A DNA stretch of 64,000 bases, from assembly GCF_014192575.1 (NCBI RefSeq), contig NZ_JACHYC010000009.1:169743-233742 (forward strand), written 5' to 3'. A program made the translations under genes and the position numbers. Source of the DNA: Variovorax sp. Sphag1AA (GTDB lineage Bacteria > Pseudomonadota > Gammaproteobacteria > Burkholderiales > Burkholderiaceae_C). The stretch's first letter is position 1, and the number at the start of each line of letters is the position of its first letter. The notes below the pieces were generated by a model that worked only from the letters and a program-made list of their open reading frames with translations, was not told the DNA's origin and did no database searches. Of this stretch, positions 54,055 to 63,080 are shown in pieces.

Positions 54055-56121
54055 ATGTCCGATTCCGGATTGCCAGCGACAGGTCGAACCGTCGAGGTGT
54101 TTGACGGAGGCGGCGCCGTTGGTGCCTTGATGCGCTCTCACGACTGGTCGCAGTCGCCGCTTGGTCCGCCGCAAAGCTGGCCGCAACCGTTGCGAACGGT
54201 CGTCGGGCTCCTGCTGCAATCACGGTTCCCCATGTTCGTCGCCTGGGGAGAAGCGCTCGGTTTCCTCTACAACGATGCGTACGCCGAAATCCTCGGCGCC
54301 AAGCATCCGCGCGCACTGGGGAGCCGCTTTCAGGACATCTGGTCGGAGATATGGCCGGACATCAGCCCCTTGATCGACGCCGCCATGGGGGGCCAGGCGA
54401 TCTATCGCGAGGACCTGCCGCTCGTGATGAATCGCAAGGGCTACAACGAACAGACGTGGTTCACCTTCTCCTATTCACCGCTCCGCGATGAGAGCGGCAA
54501 GGTCGCCGGAATGTTCTGCGCGGTCTCGGAGACGACCCGTAGGGTGCTGGCCGAGCAGGCCCTGCGTGACCTGAACGAGACGCTCGAACACCGGGTGAGC
54601 GAGGCGCTCGCACAGCGCAAGCTCCTGGCCGACATCGTGGAAGGCACCGATGCGTTCGTCCAGGTTGCCGATCTCGACTACCGGTGGCTTGCCATCAACC
54701 CTTCGGCGGCCGACGAGTTCGAGCGCATCTTCGGCGTTCGCCCAAAGGTCGGTGACTGCATGCTGGACCTATTGGCTTCGCAGCCCGAGCAACAGGCGGC
54801 GGTGAAGGCCGTGTGGAGCCGCGCGCTGGGCGGTGAGGAGTTCGTGGAGATTGGGGAATTCGGGGATCCGACGAAGGAGCGCCGGTTCTACGAAATGCGC
54901 TACAGAACATTGCGCGCAGGCAGCGGCTTGCGCATCGGTGCGTACCAGTTCGTGTATGACGTCACCGAGCGCATCCTCGACCAGGAGCGCCTGAGGAAAG
55001 CCGAGGAGGCGCTTCGTCAATCCCAGAAGCTGGAGTCCCTTGGACGGCTCACCGGCGGTGTGGCGCACGACTTCAACAACTTGCTGGCTGTGTTCGCAAA
55101 TGGGTTGCAGCTGCTGGAGCGGGCCATGACGGCGGAGCAGCAGGAGCGTATCCATGCCGCCATGCGCCGTGCCGTGGCACGAGGAACCGGCTTGACGCAC
55201 CAGCTTCTTGCGTTCACGCGCCGCCAGGCGATCAACCCGGAGTCGATCGACCTTGCGGCCCACCTGCGAGGCATGCGTGAAATGCTGGAGCACTCGCTGC
55301 GGGGGACCATCCGTGTCGAGATGAACTTCGGAGCCGACCTCTGGCCGGTCAAGATCGATGTGGGGGAGTTCGAGTTGGCAATGTTGAACCTGTTCGCCAA
55401 CGCGAGGGACGCGATGCCCGACGGCGGCGTCATCACCATCGATGCCAGGAATGTGATGAAAGCGACGGATGAAGGATTGCCGACCGCCTACCTTCAGCTT
55501 TCGGTTGCTGACACGGGGAGTGGGATGCCGGCAGAGGTGCTGGAACGTGCGTTCGAACCGTTCTTCACTACCAAGGAGATTGGAAAGGGATCGGGATTGG
55601 GGTTGCCACAGGTTTATGGCTTTGCGCATCAATCTGGCGGTCAGCTCAAGATCGACAGTCGGATCCAAGTGGGCACCACCGTCACCTTTTTACTGCCTCG
55701 CTCGCTGCGGGAGCCGGCCGCGCCGGTTGACGCAACGAGCGCGCCCCTCCTCCGCGCCGACGGCAGCGGTCGTCACGTGCTCCTCGTCGAAGATGACGCC
55801 GAAGTCGCGGCGCTCTCGCGCGAGATGCTCGGCCACTTGGGGTTCACTGTCGTCCACGCTGCAAGCTCGGCGGCGGCGCTGGGCGCGCTGGCCAATGCGC
55901 GAAGCATCGACGTCGTGTTCTCGGACATCATGATGCCGGGCGGGGTCAGCGGCCTCGAACTCGCTCGCGAGATCAGGCGCAGGCGCCCTGAGTTGCCAAT
56001 CGTGCTGACGACTGGATATTCCGGAGCGGCGTCGGGGATGAACAACGCGGAATTCCGCCTGCTCCTGAAGCCATACAGCCTCGAGGCGCTGGCCGATGCC
56101 CTGAGCGTCCGCGCCCGATGA
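54055..56121 (+). CDS. PAS-containing hybrid histidine kinase
   Basis: A 688-residue cytoplasmic kinase with no membrane helices. An N-terminal PAS/GAF-like region (SQSPLGPPQSWPQPLRTVV, FVAWGEALGFLYNDAYAEILG) is followed by a second PAS domain (about residues 200-310), a HisKA box GGVAHDFNNLLAVFANGLQ, an ATPase domain (NLFANARDAMPDGG, DTGSGMP, GSGLGLPQVYGF) and a receiver with Asp in VFSDIMMPGG. The N-terminal pattern is shared with many soluble light or redox-sensing kinases. ATG 54055; GTG 54052 is also possible. Confidence 0.9.
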   Translation: MSDSGLPATGRTVEVFDGGGAVGALMRSHDWSQSPLGPPQSWPQPLRTVVGLLLQSRFPMFVAWGEALGFLYNDAYAEILGAKHPRALGSRFQDIWSEIWPDISPLIDAAMGGQAIYREDLPLVMNRKGYNEQTWFTFSYSPLRDESGKVAGMFCAVSETTRRVLAEQALRDLNETLEHRVSEALAQRKLLADIVEGTDAFVQVADLDYRWLAINPSAADEFERIFGVRPKVGDCMLDLLASQPEQQAAVKAVWSRALGGEEFVEIGEFGDPTKERRFYEMRYRTLRAGSGLRIGAYQFVYDVTERILDQERLRKAEEALRQSQKLESLGRLTGGVAHDFNNLLAVFANGLQLLERAMTAEQQERIHAAMRRAVARGTGLTHQLLAFTRRQAINPESIDLAAHLRGMREMLEHSLRGTIRVEMNFGADLWPVKIDVGEFELAMLNLFANARDAMPDGGVITIDARNVMKATDEGLPTAYLQLSVADTGSGMPAEVLERAFEPFFTTKEIGKGSGLGLPQVYGFAHQSGGQLKIDSRIQVGTTVTFLLPRSLREPAAPVDATSAPLLRADGSGRHVLLVEDDAEVAALSREMLGHLGFTVVHAASSAAALGALANARSIDVVFSDIMMPGGVSGLELAREIRRRRPELPIVLTTGYSGAASGMNNAEFRLLLKPYSLEALADALSVRAR

Positions 56122-56175
56122 GTGAACCGGGCCCGGGAAATGGACGACCGCAGCGGAGTCGTTCGATACCGCACC

Positions 56176-57006
56176 TCATATGCCTTCCAAACATCTCACG
56201 AATTCGGGCATCAACGCGGACGCCGCCTGTTGCTGCGCCTTGATGATGTACCGAGCAAACTTCACGACTGGCTTGAAAGGCAGAACCTTGACGCCAGCCA
56301 GATCGAGGTGCCGCACGACGAGTGGATTGACCACGCTCACGCCCAATCCAAAGCTCACCATGCGACAGATAACCGCTGAATACGGCGCGTCTATCGTCTG
56401 ACATCTTCTATCGGGGCTGAACGCAGCGTCGATCGGCACGCGCGTGCCGTCACCCTTGGTGAGCGAGATGAAAGACTCGTCGTCAAGGTCCGAGCTGAGC
56501 ACCACGCGCTTCCGTGCCAGCCGGTGACCCGAAGGAACGATGCACACACCGTTTTCCTCCGCCCACAGAGTGGACTGCAGGCCTGGTGTGTCATCCAGGT
56601 TGGTCACCAGGCCGATGTCCACGTAACGGTTCGCCGTCCACTTCGCCACGATCGGTGAGTCGCCCGTGTGAATCGAGACTGGCGTGTCTGGGTACCGGCG
56701 GCGAAATGCGTGCATGACTTCCGGCATGACGCTCATGGCGAGCGAAGCCACTGCACCTATGCGCAATGTGCCTGTGCCGACTTCGCGGATCTGCTTCGCG
56801 CTATCGGTCAGTGCCTCCATACCGAGGAACCAGCGTTGCACCGCCTGAAAGTACGCCTCTGCCTCGGGCGTCGGCGCCAGACGACCGCCAAGGCGCACGA
56901 ACAGCCGAAAGCCGACCGCGGCTTCCAATTGCCCGATCGCCCGGCTCACGTTCGGCTCGTAGCAACGACCTGCAGCTGGCGATGCCGGGCAGTCCGACGA
57001 CTGCAA
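56176..57006 (-). pseudogene. LysR-family regulator missing its N-terminus
   Basis: The frame matches LysR regulators from the second helix of the DNA-binding domain onward (EPNVSRAIGQLEAAVGFRLF) through a complete effector domain (GTLRIGAVASLAMSVMPEV and on to a normal end). The first 30 or so residues, including the first helix of the HTH, are absent. In their place is an unrelated short stretch with no ATG. The break lies near 56960, close to the divergent MFS gene, whose start is only 16 bases away. DNA binding is probably lost. Confidence 0.72.
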
Positions 57007-57021
57007 CTGACTAGCGGCACA

Positions 57022-58302
57022 ATGCGCCGCAGCATGTCCGTCAGCCCACCGCCCGCGCCCGCCTCATCCTCGCCTTCCTTCGCCGCGCTGCGGCTACCCG
57101 GGTTTCGTGCCCTCGCCGCAACCTACCTGCTGGCGATGATGGCCGACAACATCGAGCACGTGATCAGCTACTGGGTCGCGTTCCAGAAATTCCACTCGCC
57201 GGCGCTCGGCGGCTTCGCCGTCGTTTCGCACTGGCTGCCCTTTCTTCTGTTGTCGGTGCCGGTCGGTGGCCTCGCGGACCGGGTCGATCCGCGGCGGCTG
57301 ATCCAGTGCGGCATGCTGCTCTTCATGACCGCCTCTGCCGGCTGGGCGTGGTTCTTCATCACCGACACGCTGCAGATGTGGCAGGCGATGCTTCTTCTGG
57401 TGATCCACGGCTGTGCCGGCGTGCTCTGGCAAGGACCAACCCAGGTGCTGCTGCACGACGTGGTGCCGGGCCCCGACCTGCCGAGCGGCGTGCGCCTGCT
57501 CGCCACCGCACGCTCGCTGGGCGTCCTGGTGGGGCCTGCGGTGGGCGGCGCGATCATGCTGACCATCGGGCCGCGCTACGGATTGCTGCTCAACCTCTGC
57601 TTCTACCTGCCGGCCTTCCTCTGGCTCTGGCGTGCGCCCTACGGCCCGCGCTTTCGCGCCGGTGCCGCAGCAGTGTCGAAGCGTGCGGTGCGTGGCATCG
57701 GCGACCTGCTCCGCGCAGTCGCCGACGTGCGCGCTGACCGGCGCCTGGCCTCGATGGTGCTCCTGGCCGGCCTCGCCTCATTCTTCGTCGCCAACAGCTA
57801 CCAGGCACAGATGCCGGGCTTCGCGCGCGATCTCGGCCACGGCGACCCGGGCACCACCTACAGCATGCTTCTGGCGGCCGACGCCGCCGGCGCGCTGGTC
57901 GCCGGCATGCTGATGGAGAGCATGGGCGGGTTGTTGCGTCCCGCCGCAGGAACCGCAGTGGCGCTGTGCATGTGCTGGTGCCTGGCGCTGGCGGGCTTCG
58001 CTGCCGTCGGCTCCTATTCAGCGGCTCTTGTGCTGCTGTTCCTCGCCGGCGTGTTCGAGTTGTCTTTCAGTGCGATGGCGCAGACGCTGGTGCAACTGCA
58101 TGCGCCAGACGCCTCGCGCGGCCGGGTCATCGGTCTGTTCAACATGTCGGCGCTCGGCCTGCGCACCTTCGCCGGCTTCACGGTCGGGATCGCCGGCGCG
58201 GCCGTGGGTATTCATGCATCGCTGGCGGGCGCAGCGCTCGTGCTGTTCGCGGCACTGGTGCTGCTGCGAATGTGGCTGGGGCGCGGGCGGGCTGCGGCTT
58301 GA
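57022..58302 (+). CDS. MFS exporter (MFS_3/EntS-like)
   Basis: A 426-residue transporter with twelve predicted helices. The loop GGLADRVDPRRLIQ after helix 2 and the later LVGPAVGGAI motif fit the MFS_3 group of drug and siderophore exporters such as EntS. ATG 57022 or 57034 (MSVSPPP). It diverges from the broken LysR gene, which may once have regulated it, and converges with the ModA-like gene. The substrate is not deducible; siderophore export is possible given the iron theme of the window. Confidence 0.85.
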   Translation: MRRSMSVSPPPAPASSSPSFAALRLPGFRALAATYLLAMMADNIEHVISYWVAFQKFHSPALGGFAVVSHWLPFLLLSVPVGGLADRVDPRRLIQCGMLLFMTASAGWAWFFITDTLQMWQAMLLLVIHGCAGVLWQGPTQVLLHDVVPGPDLPSGVRLLATARSLGVLVGPAVGGAIMLTIGPRYGLLLNLCFYLPAFLWLWRAPYGPRFRAGAAAVSKRAVRGIGDLLRAVADVRADRRLASMVLLAGLASFFVANSYQAQMPGFARDLGHGDPGTTYSMLLAADAAGALVAGMLMESMGGLLRPAAGTAVALCMCWCLALAGFAAVGSYSAALVLLFLAGVFELSFSAMAQTLVQLHAPDASRGRVIGLFNMSALGLRTFAGFTVGIAGAAVGIHASLAGAALVLFAALVLLRMWLGRGRAAA

Positions 58303-58313
58303 GCAGAAAGCAG

Positions 58314-59069
58314 TCACTCGGCACCATTCGCCGCGAAAGCCTCCTTTGCCTGTCGTGACGCGAGGAACTTGATGAACGCCATGGCTGTATCACGTTGCGA
58401 CGTGTTGGCCATGAGCACGGCGGTGTATGTGAGAGGGCTCTGAAGATCACCTGGGAGCGGACCAAGGAGTTTGATGCCGCCCGTCGTTGCGATGAGCGGA
58501 ATCGTGCCCGCCACCATGTCGTTGCCCTTCCCCTTCAGCACGGGCTCAAAAATCCCGTTGGGTGTCGTACGGACGATCTTCGGCTTGAGTCTTTCTGCGA
58601 TGCCCAGACGTTCCAGGACGTTGGCAAAGGCCTGGCCCGACTTGACACTGTTGAAGACAAGTAGATCTGCCCCGAGCAAAGTGTTCTTCAACTTCTCAGC
58701 CGTTGAGATGTCGTAGGACGGGCCGTCCTTGCGATTGCCAAGGCCAACGCCCACGTGGGCGATGATCGGTCGATCACCGGCACTGACCCTGCCCGCTTTC
58801 GTCAGGTCTTCAGCAAAATCCGGTTGGACGATCACAACGTCTGCCGCCTCGCCGTCTTCGATCCGTTTCTGCACAGCTGGCGATGGGTCAAATACCAAGC
58901 TGACCCGGTTGTGCGTCTGTTGACTGTAAAGATCGACGACCTTGGTCAACGCGGGCTCAAGTGGGCTGTCGCACATCACCTTGATGTCGGCTGCCTGAAC
59001 AAGCGTCGCGAAAAGCAAAGGGCCAGCCAGGACTAGACCCCATCTGATGCAGGCAAGGCGTGAGTTCAT
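58314..59069 (-). CDS. ModA-like extracellular solute-binding protein
   Basis: A 251-residue periplasmic receptor of the molybdate/sulfate type-2 binding family, with a signal peptide (hydrophobic to about residue 27, LVQAA). Motifs are DIKVMCDSPLEPALTKVVDLY and ADVVIVQPDFAEDL, and later LVFNSVKSGQAFANVL. AAGGGG precedes ATG 59069. It has no permease or ATPase nearby. Relatives sometimes bind other oxyanions or small organics, so molybdate is only the default guess. Confidence 0.85.
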   Translation of the reverse strand: MNSRLACIRWGLVLAGPLLFATLVQAADIKVMCDSPLEPALTKVVDLYSQQTHNRVSLVFDPSPAVQKRIEDGEAADVVIVQPDFAEDLTKAGRVSAGDRPIIAHVGVGLGNRKDGPSYDISTAEKLKNTLLGADLLVFNSVKSGQAFANVLERLGIAERLKPKIVRTTPNGIFEPVLKGKGNDMVAGTIPLIATTGGIKLLGPLPGDLQSPLTYTAVLMANTSQRDTAMAFIKFLASRQAKEAFAANGAE

Positions 59070-59099
59070 GAGTTCCCCTTGGCGATGGACGTCCACCGT

Positions 59100-59618
59100 C
59101 TGCTTTGGACGACACCAACGAGAAAACGTTGCATGAAACTACGTCGGCGGCTATCTCGGCAACGCGACGGTTACTGGACTCCGATCGGCGCTCGATCGTG
59201 AGGGTGCGGGAGTGATCGAGCGCCCTGCGGGCCGCCTTCTGGCTTCCTGCTTGCGAGAAATGGTCGACCCCCTCATTGAAGTGTTCGACCGCAGCCTCCC
59301 ATGCGCCCAGCTTGAGTGCTGTCTCCCCCAGGATGCTGTGGCTCACTCCTGCCTCCGCCTTGGCCCGGCAGCCCGGGCAATCTCCAGTGCAGCAAGGCAC
59401 TTGGTTTGCGCCTGTGCGTATTCGCCAAGCCGGTAGTCGCTGTCCGCGGCGAGATTCAAGTTCTGCAGGGTCTCGAGGATCGGGTCTCCAGGCTTGGTGG
59501 GCTTCACTTGGCGAGTCCGCCGCCACACGTAAGACGCACGCCAGACGGCCACTCCGATCAGGATGGTGCCGATGGCAACCATGCCGACGCTCAGGACATG
59601 GACGCTGCCTGGGGACAT
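59100..59618 (-). pseudogene. frameshifted TPR membrane protein
   Basis: The first frame starts at ATG 59618 (GGAAGG before it) and encodes one membrane helix (HVLSVGMVAIGTILIGVAV) and a TPR segment (ADSDYRLGEYAQAQTKCLAALEIARAAG), then stops at 59343. A second frame carries on the same repeat (KAEAGVSHSILGETALKLG, then GAWEAAVEHFNEGVDHF). A one-base change near 59361-59370 would join them into one protein. The 3' end is approximate; the second frame runs on to 58957, into the ModA-like gene. Confidence 0.62.
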
Positions 59619-59666
59619 AGGGCCTTCCCGTCGATGCGAATTGGACTTCGAGGGAACTGACTCAGC

Positions 59667-59855
59667 ATGCATCCTCTGCGCAAACTACGGGAATCCGGTC
59701 GCTCTACACCTGCCCAGGTGAGTGCCCTGCTTGCTGAGAACGTTGTGTTCAAGAGCCCCATCCTGGTACGTCCGGTCGCGGGGCGTGAAGCCGTTGCGGC
59801 GATCTTTTCGCAGTCCAGTTCCACACGCGGCGGCGGAAGCTACACGGTGGAATAA
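59667..59855 (+). pseudogene. truncated NTF2/SnoaL-like gene
   Basis: 62 codons that read like the first half of a SnoaL-like protein (HPLRKLRESG, LLAENVVFKSPILVRPVAGRE, AVAAIF) and end abruptly at TAA after GGSYTVE. Full-length members have about 130-150 residues. The missing second half is not found in the following 99 bases, so this is a remnant. Confidence 0.5.
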
Positions 59856-59874
59856 GGGTTCTTGATGAATTGCC

Positions 59875-59900
59875 GCTGAAAGATTGATTTTTCTTTCAGC
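59875..59900. promoter_or_regulatory. 9-bp inverted repeat before the aromatic operon
   Basis: GCTGAAAGA (59875-59883) and TCTTTCAGC (59892-59900) are a perfect inverted repeat with an 8-base AT-rich centre, 54 bases before the monooxygenase start. It lies in an AT-rich stretch and could be an operator for an unlinked regulator, or a weak terminator. Confidence 0.45.
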
Positions 59901-59954
59901 CTGGCTTTGACTTTAATCACGGCAATCCCACACCCATCCCATCTGGAACAGAGC

Positions 59955-61625
59955 ATGACCAAGAACATCGAGACGCAGGTACTGATCGTCGGGGGCGGTC
60001 CGGTCGGCCTCACGCTGGCCACCGACCTGGCCCAGCGTGGCGTCTCCGTCATCGTGGCCGAGACCCGGCACCGCGGCGAGCCTCCGAGCGTCAAGTGCAA
60101 TCACGTCTCGTCGCGCACCATGGAGATCTTTCGCCGCCTCGGTGTTGCAAAGACCATGCGCGAATCAGGCCTGCCGGCCGACCACGCCAATGATGTGTCG
60201 TACCGCACGAGCTTCACCGGCGAAGAACTCTCGCGCATCCATATCCCGTCGCGCGCAAGCCGCTACACCGACAAGAGCGGTCCGGACGGCTGGTGGCCTA
60301 CTGCGGAGCCACCGCACCGCATCAACCAGATCTACCTGGAGCCCGTGCTGTTCGCCCATGCCGAGGCCATCGATGGCGTGACCATCCTCAGCCGCACGCG
60401 CATCGACGAGTTCACGCAGGACGAGCACGGCGTGAGCGCCAAGGGCGTCAACCTCGACACCGGCGAAGAAGTCCGCATCTTCAGCCAGTACATGATCGGC
60501 TGCGACGGCGGCCGCTCCAGCGTACGCAAAGCCATCGGCGCGAAGCTCTCAGGCACGGATGTCGTGGGACGGGTGCAATCGACCTACTTCCGCGCGCCCG
60601 ATCTGCTGTCGCGCACCAAGAACACGCCGGCGTGGGCCACGTTCTCGCTCAATCCCCGTCGCAGCGGCAACGTCTACGCGATCGACGGCCGCGAGACCTT
60701 CCTGTTGCACAACTACCTGCGCTCTGACGAGCTGGAGTTCGATTCGGTCGACCGTGACTGGGCGATCCGCACCATCCTCGGTGTCGGCGACGACTTCAAG
60801 TACGAAATCATCTCCAAGGAAGACTGGATCGGCCGACGGCTCGTCGCCGACAAGTTCCGGGATCGTCGCGTCTTCATCTGCGGTGATGCGTCGCACCTCT
60901 GGGTGCCCATGGCGGGCTACGGCATGAATGCCGGCATCGCCGACGCGATGAATCTCTCCTGGCAGTTGGCTGCCCGCATCAACGGATGGGCTGAGGAAGG
61001 GATCCTCGCCGCCTACGAAGCCGAGCGCCAGCCGATCACCGAGCAGGTCTCGAAGTTCGCGATGAACCACGCCATCGCACTGCAGAAGGAACGCGAAGGC
61101 GTCCCGGCCGGCATCGAGGAACCGGGCCCCGCCGGCGAAGAGGCGCGCAGGGTGGCCGGACAGGCGCTCTACGACCTCAACGTCAAGCAGTACTGCTGCG
61201 CCGGCCTGAACTTCGGCTACTACTACGACGCGTCGCCGCTGATCGCCTATGACGGCGAGGCAGCGCCCTCGTATGAGATGGACCAGTTCACGCCATCCAC
61301 GGTGCCGGGCTGCCGCACGCCGCACTTCTGGCTGGCCGACGGTCGCTCGCTCTACGACGCCATGGGCGCCGAATACACGCTGCTGCGTTTCGACCCGACG
61401 GCCGACGTCCGTCCGCTTCAGGAAGCCGCCGCCCGCAGGGGGTTGCCGCTGACGGTGCTCGATGTGCAAGCCGATGAAGTGCCAGCCGCCTATCGCCACG
61501 CACTCGTGCTTTCGCGTCCGGACCAGCACGTCGCATGGCGTGGCGATCACGCACCGGAAGACGTCCTCGCCCTTGTCGACCGCCTGCGGGGCTGCTTCAG
61601 CGACACGCCCGGTGCCAACGCATGA
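59955..61625 (+). CDS. FAD-dependent aromatic hydroxylase
   Basis: A 556-residue class A flavoprotein monooxygenase. FAD motifs are VLIVGGGPVGLTLATDL (residues 9-25), CDGGRSSVR near 185 and VFICGDASHLWVPMAGYGMNAG near 305-326. The C-terminal 100 residues are the thioredoxin-like domain of the phenol hydroxylase group. It opens an operon with the HpaG1/HpaG2/HpaE-like genes, so it probably forms the dihydroxyphenyl substrate for that pathway. Homoprotocatechuate is usually made by the two-component HpaBC enzyme instead, so the substrate may differ. Its stop overlaps the next start. Confidence 0.9.
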   Translation: MTKNIETQVLIVGGGPVGLTLATDLAQRGVSVIVAETRHRGEPPSVKCNHVSSRTMEIFRRLGVAKTMRESGLPADHANDVSYRTSFTGEELSRIHIPSRASRYTDKSGPDGWWPTAEPPHRINQIYLEPVLFAHAEAIDGVTILSRTRIDEFTQDEHGVSAKGVNLDTGEEVRIFSQYMIGCDGGRSSVRKAIGAKLSGTDVVGRVQSTYFRAPDLLSRTKNTPAWATFSLNPRRSGNVYAIDGRETFLLHNYLRSDELEFDSVDRDWAIRTILGVGDDFKYEIISKEDWIGRRLVADKFRDRRVFICGDASHLWVPMAGYGMNAGIADAMNLSWQLAARINGWAEEGILAAYEAERQPITEQVSKFAMNHAIALQKEREGVPAGIEEPGPAGEEARRVAGQALYDLNVKQYCCAGLNFGYYYDASPLIAYDGEAAPSYEMDQFTPSTVPGCRTPHFWLADGRSLYDAMGAEYTLLRFDPTADVRPLQEAAARRGLPLTVLDVQADEVPAAYRHALVLSRPDQHVAWRGDHAPEDVLALVDRLRGCFSDTPGANA

Positions 61626-62305
61626 TCCAACCGGCTCTTCAATTCGACGTGCCGCCGTATCGGCTGAGCGGCGCGGTCTACGGCACGCTGCTCAACAGCA
61701 TCGCCAGCCTGAACGCCCTCGGCGAGGCAGTGAATGCGGCCCCATACAAAGCGGCGCCCAAGGCGCCCGTGCTGTATGTGAAGCCGCGCAACACGCTGGC
61801 GTTCGATGGCGACCACGTTGCCGTCCCGCTATCCGCCGGTGAACTCCAGGTGGGTGCCTCGCTCGGCCTCGTCATCGGGCAAACCGCTTGCCGCGTGTCC
61901 GAAGCGGACGCCTTGTCGTACCTGGCGGGCTATACGGTGGTGATCGACTTCAGCGTCCCGCATGACAGCTTCTACCGGCCTTCCGTGCGTTTCAAGGCGC
62001 TGGACGGATCGTGCGTCATCGGCCCCACGGTGGTACCGGCGAGTCGCATCGCCATTCCGGACGAGCTCCCGATCAAGGTCCACGTCGACGGAGCGCTTGC
62101 CCAGACGGCCTCCACAGGCGGCATGGTTCGCAACGCCGCACGTCTTCTCGCGGACGTGACCGAGTTCATGACCCTCGCGCCCGGCGACGTCCTGCTGCTC
62201 GGTGTGCCCGCAGGCTCGCCGAATGCCAAGGCCGGCCAATCGGTCGTCGTGGAAATCGAAGGCATCGGCCGCCTGGCGAACACGCTCGTGAAGGAGGAAG
62301 CATGA
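61622..62305 (+). CDS. FAH-family isomerase/decarboxylase (HpaG1-like)
   Basis: A 227-residue FAH-superfamily protein resembling the N-terminal half of HpaG/HpcE, which decarboxylates and isomerises the ring-opened product of homoprotocatechuate. Motifs are APVLYVKPRNTLAFDGD, LGLVIGQTACRVSEADALSYLAGYTVVIDFSVPH and VLLLGVPAGSPNAK. The metal-binding glutamates of the ExE pattern are not obvious (VGASLGLVIG here), as in other HpaG1 halves. ATG 61622 overlaps the hydroxylase stop and its own stop overlaps HpaG2-like. Confidence 0.86.
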   Translation: MIQPALQFDVPPYRLSGAVYGTLLNSIASLNALGEAVNAAPYKAAPKAPVLYVKPRNTLAFDGDHVAVPLSAGELQVGASLGLVIGQTACRVSEADALSYLAGYTVVIDFSVPHDSFYRPSVRFKALDGSCVIGPTVVPASRIAIPDELPIKVHVDGALAQTASTGGMVRNAARLLADVTEFMTLAPGDVLLLGVPAGSPNAKAGQSVVVEIEGIGRLANTLVKEEA

Positions 62306-63057
62306 AGCGCGCAAGAGTGGCGTATGCCGGTGCCATCCACGAGGCCGTGCCGCATGGCGATGCACTGCGTCTGGCCGATGGCCGTGTCGCCGATCAGGAC
62401 GCGGTGGTCTGGCTTCCGCCGTTCGAAGTCGGCACGATCATCGCGCTGGGCCTGAACTACGCGGACCATGCCAAGGAGCTTTCGTTCGGCGCGCAGGAAG
62501 AGCCGCTTGTCTTTCTCAAGGGCCCGGGGTCGGTCATCGGCCATCGCGGACAGACCCGCAGGCCCTCGGACGTGAAGTTCATGCACTACGAGTGCGAACT
62601 GGCCGTCGTCATCGGCAAGACCGCGCGCAAGGTGTCTCGCAAGGATGCGATGTCGCATGTGGCGGGCTACACCGTCGCCAACGACTACGCGATCCGCGAC
62701 TACCTCGAGAACTGGTATCGCCCGAACCTGCGCGTGAAGAACCGCGATGGCGGGACCGTACTCGGCCCGTGGTTCGTCGACGCTTCGGACATCGGCGACA
62801 CCGTCCACCTGCCGCTGCGCACATTGGTCAACGGCAAGGTCACGCAGGAAGGCAACACGCGCGACTTCGTCTTCGACATCCCTTATCTCATCGAATACCT
62901 GAGCAGCTTCATGACGCTCAACACCGGCGACGTGATCCTCACCGGTACGCCCGAAGGCGTGGTCGATGTGCAGCCCGGTGACGAAGTGGTCTGCGAGATC
63001 GAAGGCATCGGCCGCCTGGTCAACACGATTGCGAGCGACGAAGTCTTCGGTCGCTGA
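62302..63057 (+). CDS. FAH-family isomerase/decarboxylase (HpaG2-like)
   Basis: A 251-residue protein matching the C-terminal half of HpaG/HpcE. The metal site is visible in MHYECELAVVIGKTARKV, with GLNYADHAKELSFG near the start and DVILTGTPEGVVDVQPGD near the end. With the HpaG1-like protein it would convert the oxidised ring-opening product to 2-hydroxyhepta-2,4-dienedioate. AAGGAGGAAG precedes ATG 62302. Two separate genes here replace the fused HpaG of enteric bacteria. Confidence 0.9.
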   Translation: MKRARVAYAGAIHEAVPHGDALRLADGRVADQDAVVWLPPFEVGTIIALGLNYADHAKELSFGAQEEPLVFLKGPGSVIGHRGQTRRPSDVKFMHYECELAVVIGKTARKVSRKDAMSHVAGYTVANDYAIRDYLENWYRPNLRVKNRDGGTVLGPWFVDASDIGDTVHLPLRTLVNGKVTQEGNTRDFVFDIPYLIEYLSSFMTLNTGDVILTGTPEGVVDVQPGDEVVCEIEGIGRLVNTIASDEVFGR

Positions 63058-63080
63058 AGTACATAAAGGAAAGATCCCAG

